From Scortum barcoo (Eukaryota; Chordata; Actinopteri; Centrarchiformes; Terapontidae), in NCBI GenBank assembly GCA_023238725.1, contig CM041545.1, forward strand, positions 12,369,782 to 12,433,781: a stretch of DNA of 64,000 bases. Direction: 5' to 3'. The notes under the pieces are model-generated. The model was given only the letters and a program-made list of their open reading frames with translations, was not told the DNA's origin and searched no databases. Below, piece by piece: positions 11,501 to 24,000 of this stretch (positions are counted from its first letter, which is position 1; every line of letters begins with the position of its first letter). The position numbers and the translations under genes were made by a program.

Positions 11501-14500
11501 AGTATTGAGGAGAAACCACATGGTGCCTATCAGCACTAGCAGACTGACACTACGCATGATGCTGCTGTGTGTGTGTGTGTGTATGTGTGTGTGTGTGCGT
11601 GTGTGTGTGAGTGTGAGTGAGAGTGTGACTGTGAAAAGGGAGAGAGCAGTGTCCAAACACTGTGGTGAGTGTTAGCCAGGATGACATCACTGACGGCCTC
11701 AATATTCAAAGTGTGTGTGTAGGTCATACAACACAAACTGTATGACTTCTAAGATGTAATCAGTGGTGTCATCTCATCTTCATCATCTCTGCTACACTTA
11801 AGATTTGGTATTTTTTTTGTAGAGTAGATATGAAGACCATAAGTACCATTATAGAAATCTATAATGGATAAAAGGCAGCAAACAGATATAAACATCCCAG
11901 GTTTGATGCTATTAAGAAGCACCGGTCCGCTTGAAAAAAACTGATAGTTAGTTCCACTCATTATTTTCATCCATCCAATAATAAATAATAATAAAGCATA
12001 GTCCAAAACCCAAAGATATTCAGTATACAGTGACATAAAACAGAAAAAAGTTACAAATGCTCACATTTGAGATGGCAGTATTAGCCTCATGCTTATGCTT
12101 TATGTATGATTTAAAAGACTAATTAAACTAAATTTCCTCTTGTCCGACTAATCCGCAGTAGTAGTGCTCCACGACTGAGCGTCCTGCTCCGTACAAGAAA
12201 GATGACTGCATTTGTCGTTTGTTCTATCGCCTGATATGACCTTTACGTTTACCTGACAAGGCCTGTAGTCGCCATGTGAATTATGATGACGTTCGATCGA
12301 GAACAAAGGCGTGATGTTAGCACCACAAAACCTTGTTTAGTGGAGCTTAGTGTGGATGGATGGGCCAGCAAAGTGTGTGACTTGTGTTTGTTACTGTTCA
12401 TTACCTGTTTCCAACTGATAGTGTTTCCTTTTAGCCGTGAGCAGAATCTTTTCCTACCTTTAACCCAAAGGTGTTGTGCCTAAATCCTACCTTACCTTAC
12501 CTTTACCGATATATTTTGAGCCTGAACCCCATTAAACTTTGGTGGCAGGTCAGAAGAGAACTATGAATTATTTTTGTAACAACAATTTCGTCTTGGAAAG
12601 TACTGAGAAACAGCACAATAGGGACCAGAAAGCACTTGTGTCATTTGGAAGACCATCGAAAAAATTGCTGTTGTAGTGACTATTAAGTGGACATCAAGTT
12701 AAAGATATACTTGAACATTTTGTAAAGTTTGCTGTCTTTATGAGAGTTAGATGAGAAGATGAATATGAGGCTGTAGTTATCTTAGCTTGGAAGAAAGACT
12801 GGAAACAAGGGAACAGCTATCCTGGCTATGTCTAATTTCACCTGCCAATACTTCAACAGCTCACTGATTAACATGTGTTGTCTTGTTTGCTTAATTTGTA
12901 CAAGAACAGAACTGCTAAAACAGCAAGTTTTGATTTTATAGGCAATGACATGCTGGAACTATTTCTTTATCAGGAACAACGACTTCCTGGTTTGGTTGTC
13001 TGGCAAAAACCAGGCTAACTGTTTCTCCCTGCTTCCACTCTTTATGCTTAGCCAAAGTAATGCTGCTGGCTCAAGCTACCGAGAGCAATATCAACCTTTT
13101 CTCTCAATCTCCTCTAACTCTCAGCAAAAAAAGCGAATAAGTGAGATTACCAAAATGTCAAACTATTCCTATATTTTGTCAAACTAGCCAGAAACTACAC
13201 AGTTTCAAAGGTCACGAGCTTTCACACTAAGCACATTTTTGTCATTTAGTGATGAGAACATGCACCAGTTCTAAGGCACTAATTCAAAACGACCAGCACA
13301 GTCTTATTGAATTTTGCAAGAATTTCATTAATCAAGTAAATGTAGGTATATTATCAAAACAAAACTCACATTAAACCTCAAGAAATAATAATCCTAAAAT
13401 AATCCTTTCCAGTATGAGTTTTTAAGACAGCGTTAGTTCTTGAAGGGATAAGAGGCTGTGTGTTATGCTTGATGGAAGAGTTAGTGGATAATGGAGATAG
13501 ATGGCAGGGCTTGATAAACCCAGGTTGAGCTTCAGAAATGATCCTCAGGAAGAATAAGCACATGATGTCACGCTTACATTTTAGCAATTATTTTTGGTTT
13601 TTGACTCTGCAGTGAAATTAAGTCCTTTACTTTTATGTGGGAAAAGAAATATAATTGCTTGAATGAACATACAAGGGAACATGTTTTTGTGGAGTCTGAT
13701 GCTCACACTGTTTTGGGCAATGTGTCTCCAGGGGCGGCTTGTGCAAAGGTCGAGCCTGGTTATTTAGGTCTTGAGGCATTTTAGCCAACAAACAGCCCCT
13801 TGTGTTGGCAGTTTTTAATGTGTGTGCTCGTGGTCTGTGCCTGTCCAGTGTGAAGTCAGCCATAAAAGTCATAAAATCAGGAAAGTGTGATAATTTCACT
13901 CTCTCCTGAATGTCCAAGATTCTGATATTATCCTATAAATGTATGTCTGAATTGAATGGGTGAACATAGAGTCATGCTTTACTACATTTCCAGTAGAGCT
14001 GCATTAAAAAGATATCAACTTCTTGCTCGTATCATGTATATTGTTGTATACACTGACCAAAAAGCAACAAGAAATTTCAGTGCAGAAATGCCATAAATAT
14101 GTAGGTTAGTTCAGAATGAACATATTTCTCCACCGTTTGTGTGAAAAAGGTCAAACCTTAAGAAATCAGTTGGGCTGTAATGCACAGGGTGTCTGCAGTT
14201 TCTTCAAACAACTTAAAATTGTACAAAAGTGCAATGTAAATATATCAGAGCTCTTGAAAGTCCACAGTCTTAAATTTGAATTTATGGGGTCTTTGAGTCT
14301 GACTTCATCTGATTCCCCTGTTCTTTTTATAAAGATTATTTCAGAGGACCTAATCCTTACCTCTCTGCTGAACCCAGTGCACTTACATTTACAGTTAAAT
14401 ACAGATATACAGACCGGTTGGGAAAAGGCCTATTTTATAGAGATTAAAACAAGTCCCTTTAGTGTCCAAATAAATCCTACAACCAGTGCCATCGCCAGGA

Positions 14501-14971
14501 TTTCACAAATACTTATTAGGCTAAATTCCCTAATCTAACCCCCCAAAGATTAGCCACCACAAAATGTCTACAATATTTTTTTAATCTTTAATTTCTTTCT
14601 AATGTTTGTTGCATAATGTACACATTGAAAATCCTAAAATTTCTTCACTTGTGCCACCTGTTGACTGTTGATCGGTCTAAAAATTCTTACATTACTTTAT
14701 ATTTTTGTCTTATAAAACAGAGAATACAAGATACATTACTTTGACTGCAGTGTGTTCCAGTGCTTTGAAGGCCTTTTTTTCAAATGTCTCAACACGACGG
14801 GGGGATACTGATTCAAAGCAGGGTCTCCCTAATAAGAGAGACCAGCAAAGGCAGAGCCATGACTCATCCTGTCTGTTTGTTTTATTTTTGGCATCACTGA
14901 AGCGGTAGCAGTTGCCAATAAGAGCAGGTACCCCCACAGACAACATCATGGCAATATGATTCCCTCTAGTC

Positions 14972-15002
<31 letters not shown>

Positions 15003-18000
15003 ACTACTTTGACATTATAGAAGTATATAGGATTCGGTTACATTTCAGCCTCCTCATGGAGAGCTTTTAGTAGAATCTCTGCTCTAAGTGCATTTGATAA
15101 GAGAACCAGAAGTTGTAGAAATGAGAGACCCATTTTGAAATAAAAAGTTCCTTTTCTTTCTTAGTGAGACATAAGGATTGCATTCAGTAAACGTATCCTC
15201 CTGTATGCATGCAAGCTTATGAGCTTCACATCATTAGAATTATGATAAAATTACTAAAGAAAAAACAACTCAATCCTTCCAGCAACAAGACTGAGAGCCC
15301 ACAGCCATGCCAGCAGCTCTTTGAGGATGTTCTTATAGCATAGTGATGCTCTGAGTGAACGTCAGCACACTAACAAGCTCTACTAGCAGGTGTAATGTTC
15401 ATCATCATAGCTTGAGGTGCTGGCATTTGCTCATTTCAAAATAAAAAGCAAACTTTACTGTCTGCGCTACATTTCATGGCAATCCATGGAACAGTTGCCA
15501 AGATGTTTTTCATAAAAAAACAACAGGGAAATTCCCAAAGTTGATAGGAGTAATTGTCTGGGAAGCATGAATGTCTGTACAGAATTTTGGGTCAATCAAT
15601 CCCTTGATTGTTTAGATATTTCAGTGTGGACCAAAGTGGTGGGCTGACCAACTGAGCAACACACTGACCCTACAGCCACATTGTTAGCACGGCTAAAATA
15701 TATCTTATTCCAGAGACGTGGAGGTATAAATGTAATATTCATGTACTCACAGATTCACTACTCTGGAACATATTAAAGCAGAGGATTTTGTTGGTTCTCC
15801 TGAATAAAGTCTGAGTGTGGAGGATTAGTGGTGTGTGTGCGCGTGTGTGTGTGTGCACATGTGTGTGTGTCTTTTAAAGTGCCTAGAGGCCCTCTTGTTA
15901 TGTGAGGAAAAAAGTAAGAATCAAAGTAGGAAATAATTCACTAAATACACAGAGGAATAAAATCAATACTCTGTAGCTGCCCATATTACCTTCCCAAGTC
16001 ATTCCAGTCAACACGTGTGTGGGTCCGTTTAACCTTTGTGCACACAGACTTGCATTTTTCAAACACTCCATGATCGCATCTGTGTCCACGGATAGAGACA
16101 AACAACACAAACGCAAAGACAGCTCCCACCTTGTGTTGTCACTTCATTAAGTGACAACTCCACGGTCTACTTTCAAAAGCTTAATTGTGTGTGTCGCGCT
16201 AAAACAATTAAGCCCGTTTCATTCTGACACAAGTGCTTGGAGAGTGCGGCGGTGTTTTTCCAGTGAATTGAATTGTTTCCTCTGTGAGGCGTAGAGACGA
16301 AAGCGGTGACGGATGGGCGAGAGGTGGGCTGTCTCTGAAGCTGTGTGGTTTACCACACAGGAAGCAAAAACATGTTGAGGGTATTGAGGATAAAATGTTG
16401 TGTGTATGTGGGCATGTGCATTTGTCTTGGCTCTGTGCTGTTTGGGTGCTGTTTGAATGCAACCAAGATTACTGTGTGTGCATGTGTGTGTGTGTGTGTG
16501 TTTTGAGAGGTTAGCTGTCAGTCTTGCACAGTGACTGGTGAGCAGATGGCTCCACTCTCACCTGCCTACCAGTGTTACTGTCATTGCCTCAGAGGCTTTT
16601 GACTGCACTGTCACGTCACATTGAATTTATTCCCACTCCCAGCGTGTGAACATCTCACTGTGTGTGTGTGTGTGACTACGGCAGATTGAATTTCAGATTT
16701 TTGATGTACAGCGTGTTTTGATTCTTGCTTTATTTTAGTGATACAGCTGTTAAAATGTTTGTCTGATACATGTGGTGTAACAGTAGACAAAGTCATTAAG
16801 CCAGCAAACTGCTTCAGGGTGTTTTCACACTTTTTCGGTGGACTGCAATGTTTTATTTAGTTTATTTAGTAATTTAGTCAACATTCACACTGTACTTTTT
16901 CATGCATACCAAACATTGTAAACAAATGTAACATAGTTCAACCAGTCGCTCATCTATTGGACAAAATATCAGAGTAAAACTTGCCAACACCTCCTGATCT
17001 CAGAAATAATAGAACAGCACCAAATTTGGTTCACACCAGAGGTCAAATGAGATTTCCACCCCACTATCTGACAAAAACACTCTGGGGTTGAGTTAAAAAC
17101 AGCTTAGGGTGCTTTCACACATAACTTGTTTGGTTCAGAGCGTTTTGTCGATGGTTGTCACCGATATTAAGGTTTCTCTGAGAGAAAGGCGCTCTTGACA
17201 CATTCACAGAACTAGATGTCAATATTCTGCTTGCTTTTATACAAATTATGGTCACTTCACAATCAACTAGAAATTGATGTAAGCTATTTAGAAACTGAGA
17301 TGATCTCTAGGGCAAGGATTTAGAGCTGAAAACATGAATTGACAAGTAGATTAGTCAAATCAGTCATCATCTTGATAAGGAATTAATCAGCCATAATCGT
17401 CATTTCTTGAGCAACAACACCAAATTTTCCCTTGTTGTGGATTCTCAAATGTGGATATGTCCTCATTTTTGTTTTTCTATTGGTTTTGGAAAGCATTCTG
17501 GCAAACTCAGGGATCACTGAAAAGTCAGAAATTTGAATTTGTGCTTAAATGTTTTAAAATATAACAGCAACTGTGATCCATCACTGTTAATAGCTGATTA
17601 AAACGTGGGACTCGTGACATTCACATATTTATCTTCTCTTAGCTCACTTTAATGGCCCCAGGTCTCTCACACACACACGCACTCATTTCCAGATGTGTGG
17701 GCAGCTTGCTGACATGTCAGTTAAGTATTGAAACTGAGGCTTGGACAAGAAATCACACTTGTGAGTCATAACTGGAGCCACTGAGGTTTACTATTGGAGA
17801 GCTGCAGGATAGATAAATTAGGTACACAGAACACATACTTAAGTGCAAACTGACTGACACTCCCACACAAAGGAAATCAGCTTTCACAGACAGCTTCTTT
17901 AAAGTCTGAGATGCAGATGTTTTGCTCTGTTTATTTTGTGTAAAGCTAACGATCACCGTTAGAGGCTGTCTAATCTGAAACCCTCGTCTTTTATTGGTAC

Positions 18001-21000
18001 CCACACTTGAAGGGAGTTAAGCTTTTCCTGTTGGAGCTCAATCGCCTGTTTGACACTTTAATGAAGCTGCAGGGGACAGTTGCTACTTAACTCCGAGGTT
18101 GTTGCAGCTCTTCTAAACTTTGCATTTCTTGATTTGTCTTCCTCTGCTCCTCATTTTTGCATCTTGCTTACCCGTGTAAAATTCTTGAAAATGAAATTGC
18201 ACTTTTAAAAAGCTGATTTGCAACTTCATCAGTACGCATCATCTCTCTGGTTGTTGCTTTGTCTTAGCATAAGACCTAAAAAGACAAAAACTACAGAGGG
18301 ATCAAACACTGAGGTTTCGTTTGTCACTAGTACAGCATCTAACCTCAAAAATGTCAGTTTGGAGAATCAAGCACCTCCTTGAAAGTAATAAACAGTAAGT
18401 CTATGTCATATGTTATCGAAGCATCCAAAGATTAAACTCTCTCCCTCTATCTTTCACTCTCATCTCCCCATCTGTCCCTCTTCCTTCCATTTTTCTCTGA
18501 TACATAACTAATTGTCTATTAAAGCAGCTGATGCATGGCGCTCTGCCGCTGCGCTCTGTATTCCCAGGCTTCACTGCAGCATGTGCCCACTCTTTAAGGC
18601 CCGTAAAGCTGCTGCAACCGATAAGTGTGACTCCTGGGTGGGCGGGTGGCCCGATGCCTTCAATCCTAGTCATTAGATTAGTCATCGGCAGTGTTGCTGT
18701 ACTATAAATGGGCAGATATTGATGTGGTGCTGTCGTTAGCGTGGCTGGATTTGTCCTAGCCACAGGCAGCGTTAATGCTAATCAGGTGCAGTCAATGGCC
18801 ACATGGCAAACAGCCACATTACAGATGTAGTTTGTCTTTGATTTACATTTTCACCTCTAGTTTTCCTCTTCAGAGGTAGTTGGTAGCTTTTTCATGCAGC
18901 AACTTCCTGCATTATACATTATACATCATTGCAGCGTGATGAAAGGAGCTCCTGAAAAATAACACGGAAACTCAAAATCCTGTTTATCCCACTGATCCAA
19001 ATGGTTATATTGTTTGTTAATTGGCTGTCATTCTCAAGTATTTAAAAGATAAGTCTTATGCTATATTTTTATTATTGTGAACAAATTACACAAAAGCAAC
19101 AATGAAATGATCCTATGAACAAGGATAGCCTGTGTATCCAAAGCCTTATATAGCTTGTTTCTCTGTGCCAAAGAGCTCTATTGTTGTAAAAAAAAAAACT
19201 ATTAAAAACACAATGGATGTCTGTGGCACAGATGAATCCGGCTTTGACTACACAGCCAATATTTGTTAGTGGGAGCAGCTCATTGTCAGTTTTGGTCTTT
19301 TCATAGGATTTCTTGAGAAAAAGAGGAACATAGAAATGAACAGATCTAAACTTTGTGTGGTCACTTGATCACCAAATATGGTATATTATTCCTAAATATA
19401 TTTAGGAAAAGATGTACAGGAGTCAGTGAAAAGACAGATTTGTGTTTGTTTACTGCGGTCAAGGATTTCAGTCGTCACATTACACTTCCTCCTCTGGATG
19501 CAGCAGCTGTAGTATTTTTACTCTGGACTCTCTGAGTCATTGGATGACCTTTGTGACACACTGAGACGTTTATACACACACCACTCAGACTCCTTTCTAT
19601 CAGTGCAGCCTTTAATGATAACTCTCCTGAACACATGTATGGCCCTCTTACTGTATAACCTTAAACAACTAGACAACCCACACCAGGGTGACTATATTTT
19701 CAAACCTCCAAACTGGGACCCTTCAGTGTACCACAGGTTCAAACACTCACATGTATGGGCCTATGCACAGACCATTTTCATCAGGATGAGTTCAAATGAT
19801 TTCAGCACACTTAACAAACATACCTTTCAACACCATGGATGCCATAAATGCAGCATTTTTGTTGCTGGCTACTTTATGAAGTAGTAAGCCTACTGCATCT
19901 CTGTAGAAAAGACTAACCTTCTCTTTGGCTTGACAGCTTGCCGTTAGCAAACCGATGAGGTCTATCATACGATTTGACTCATAGGCTAGCAACAGCCACG
20001 ATAAACATCTATGTAAGCGCTGAAAACAAGTATTATATTATGATTATTATTTTAATTGAGAAAAACAGGACAATTTGGTCATGGATGTTAGGACAGATGT
20101 TTGTCAGCACTCGCCGGGATATCGCCATAACACAAACAGACACAACATAACAAATGAGCTCTCACACAGTAAATGTTAAGCTTATATATAATTAATATCT
20201 AATTTCCTTTCCAAAAAAGCACAAGATTAGCACTGTAGGTTGTAAGCTACCTAGCAGGGCAACGTCATTATCTTAAATTGAAATTAGAAATTAGTTAAAT
20301 CTGTCCCTTGCACTATGGGTTTTAGTTTTGAACAGGTTAAAATGTTAGAATGTTTTGGTATGTAGTGAAATCCAAAGCTCGATAGGCCATGCCTAGTTAC
20401 AGTTGCTAAGCTACAGTGTTATTGGACAATCCAGGTTTAGCAAACGGTCAATTGTGTTTATAAAAATGAGCGAACTTATTATTTCTGAATGTGCAAACCA
20501 CAACAGGGAGACTTACAATAGAGAAAGGGAGGAAGAACCAGATGCTTCGGATATTTCTGTCTTTCAAATGATTTCTTTTATCAAAGCCCACTCGGTTTAA
20601 TCCACCCCTTTCTTTCCTTATCCGTTTTCTTTATCCCTCTCATTTTCTGCCTCCTTTCTTCTTCTTCTTCTTCTTCTTCATCTCCTCCGCCTCAATTTAT
20701 CTCCTCCCTCATTTTTTCCATCTCCCTTTTTCCTCATTAGTCACTCATATCTTCTCTCTGACTGTGCACCTGCCTCTCTTCACCCCCCCCCCCGCCCCCC
20801 GGCTCCTCACTACTTCCCTCCTCACCCTCTGCCACTTCCTCTCCCGCTCTGCCGCCTACGCCTCCCGTGTTCTCCGCCTTCCTGGAGGATTGTGAGTGTG
20901 CATGAACAGGCCCACTGATGAGATCAATTATCTATCAGCAGTCACAAAAGTATTGATTTAATACCCCCCCTCCCAACACACACACACACATCTCTCCTCT

Positions 21001-24000
21001 GCACTGCAGCGCTTCTTTGTCCTGTGGGCCTTGGGGAAATCAGAGGCTCTCTGAGTACGTCATGAGCTCGATTGTGTTTGTGAAATGTTCAAGTCATGCC
21101 CTAAAATGGGAGCTGTTTAAGAGTGTGTTAGAGAGAGGGAGTGTGTGTGTGTGTTGTGTGTGTGCCTGTCCCTGCTCCCGCTCCATCTATAAAACTCAAA
21201 AGCCTCAGCTCTTTCCCGTGGGGTTGCACATCGTGGAGACGGCTATTATTCTTTTATCATTCGGCTTTTTGTTGTTATTACACATCGCTCTTTGCCTCTC
21301 TCCCCCAGGTGGCCCCATCCTTCATTCTGTCCCTCTCTTTTTCTCTCTCTCTATCTATATATATATATATATGTTTGATGCCCCCTTCCCATTTTTTTTT
21401 TCTCCTCTGCCCCATCCCTCCAATATTGCTCCCCGGCAGTGGCGAGGTGTTTTATGGGTTGTTTGTTAAAGCGTAGAAGCGTAACGGGCTCCCCCTTCTC
21501 TTCTGTTTCCTCTTCGCTGCCTCCCCTCGGCCCACGGGGAATCGCTGAAGTGCAGCTTTTCCTTCTTTGCCACTCTTCTGTTGCATGATTTAGAAGCTGT
21601 GGCTGTGTGATGCATGCACGTGTGTGTGCAAGCATAGACACACACACACAGACTCCCCAGAGCGCATCATCGCTCGTTTATTTCCTGCTATTTTTCCATT
21701 CTTTCACCCCTCCCAAAAAAAAAAAAGCAGAAAGACTATTCACACAGAGCAGCACAAACACTTACCTAAACGCACATTTAATACAGAATGTCACACATAA
21801 TTTCTTTTTTCTCACATGCGGACACACACACACACATACACACCGGGGAGGCGGCGCATTGCTCCTTCTGAACACTGCATTGGTTTCCCCTCCATTATCC
21901 TGCGATTGGACAGTTAATGTTGCAGGAGGCGAGAGAAATGGAGGGAGATAGAGGCCTATATCTTCCACATTTACTTTCCATTTTCTGCACACGGGCGCAG
22001 GGTAGCCAAGCTCGTTCACATAAACACATGCAAATACGGGCACGTACCAGCACACCAGGAAATATGCAGAAAATCTATTTATTTTCAGGCTTATTAATAT
22101 GCACACCAACGGAGGGAAGGCCTCTCAGAAGACACAGCCAATATATTGCGCGGGAAGCCTCTCTGTCGTTTATCAGAGCTTCACACCTGCAGTAAACATG
22201 CTTGGCTCACAACCGCTGGATTGTACTATCTCATTACAAATGATATACCACTGGAGGGGGAAATGCGGCGCTTTACTGGTGAGCACATAAGGGCAAAGGG
22301 TGAAATCAATGTCGTAATAATAGGAACATAGGTTTTTTTTTTTCTTTTTTTTCATCATGGTATTGTTCAGTTGTTTGACCCATATCGCTTGACCCACCAC
22401 TTTTTGAAATGGCCGATTTGGTCCCCTTTGTGCAATAAGAAAACACACAACACAGTGTAAATAAAGAAGAAACAAATGCACAGTGTCCAAAACATATAAC
22501 ATAAGCATATAACAAAACAAACAAAAACCCCAGCCTGCTGACCCTAACATGCGCCATTTTAAAATGAATATGGATAAATAAATAGAAATAATCAAAACCC
22601 TGCTCCAGTTGAATTCACATTCTCACATATCAATATTTAAACCAGTGCTTAATGAGTCATGATGTGTTTAACTTGACTTATGACCTGTTGTGAACTCTCT
22701 TTTTCTCTAATGTTTAAAAAAGTCCAGTATCAAAACAGCAAGGTAGTTTAACTTAACGTCTAAAGATGAGGTCGATTTATCATCTTTAGCTAATGTTGTT
22801 ATCATTATTCCTTCAGTGGTTTCTACTCTGTCCTATTTCAGGGCAGTAAATAGTGTTTTCGCTTTGCTGACTGACATGCAGGGGTGCTTTCTACAATAGA
22901 TGTGCTATTGGCATGGTGTTGCAGCTGTGGATTTGATGACTGTGGCCGATGTTGTTGTGCGTTTTATACTGAGTATCGCTGTATTGTTGACTCTGTAGTA
23001 GCCTGGGCTATGACCTTTTGATGCACCGTTATTTTTTTTTTCCTGACACGCTGTAATTATCTACTCTGACCTCACACTCCTCCCCATTGTCTAAAATCGC
23101 TATCGTTATTTCATCTGAGCTCTTTCGCCACCACCACTTTTCAGCACAAAGTAACACCCTTGCCTTGGTTGAAATAATACTCACACGTGTCACTGATTTA
23201 TTAACATTTTCTTTGAAATCACTTGACTGGATTTGGGCAACAAGTATACTGTAGTACAGATAACACTATAACCATTTAGTCTTATAACTCCATGTGGGAT
23301 GGTCCAAATGTTTGGCATGACATAAGAACAAACTTATTTATGTGTTGTGCAATATGCATACTTACCGCTTTGAGACCCGACTTTGCCCCGGCTTTGAGAC
23401 CCGAATTTCATTTTAGAGCCTCCTAATCCCCCAGCTACATATCAGATTTAATTTAGCAGGAACAATAAAGTCAGTGTGACAGTTATTAATGATTTTATTC
23501 GGGATGTAAAGCTCTCGTCTTTCATCCTCACTTGCCCGCAGGAATGTTTGGGACGGACGTTGACCGCTCTCTCTTTCCATGCTAAGTGCTCTCTCAGCAC
23601 TCTCCCTCGCCGTTATACTGTCTGACGTGATCTAATGAGCGGCTGAAGTGGGGCGCAACACCCACTCTCCGAACTGATGAGCGCCAAGCCCTGCTTAGTT
23701 TTCTGCAGGTTGTGTCGGCCATTCACAACATGATTACTGAGCACTGAACAAAACTTCACCTTAACTGTATCAGATGGTTTTATCTCAGGTATTGAGTGAA
23801 TTAAGTGAATTAAGCAGTGGTGTCCTGCTTCTGAGTCTTATCCTGGTTTTTAAAATATTCAGGATGTGGCGCCATAAAAGCATCCAGTCTTTTGATCGTC
23901 TTTCTGCTGGTGTGTCTTTGATTCCTGAACATCTCGGCCACTCATTTCCATCAGCGACTGAGTTGCGCAGCCGATAATGAACACAGTTTGGTTTCTGGCT

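Noticed and set aside
14116..14538. Open frame of 140 codons in intron 2
   Set aside because: No recognisable domain. The DNA contains phrases ('acagggtgtctgcag', 'cttaaatttgaatttatgg') typical of an interspersed fish repeat, and it has no exon-like context.
19540..19884. Open frame of 114 codons in intron 2
   Set aside because: Composition is partly protein-like, but I recognise no family, no splice context and no upstream signals. Chance open frames of this size are expected in 64 kb.
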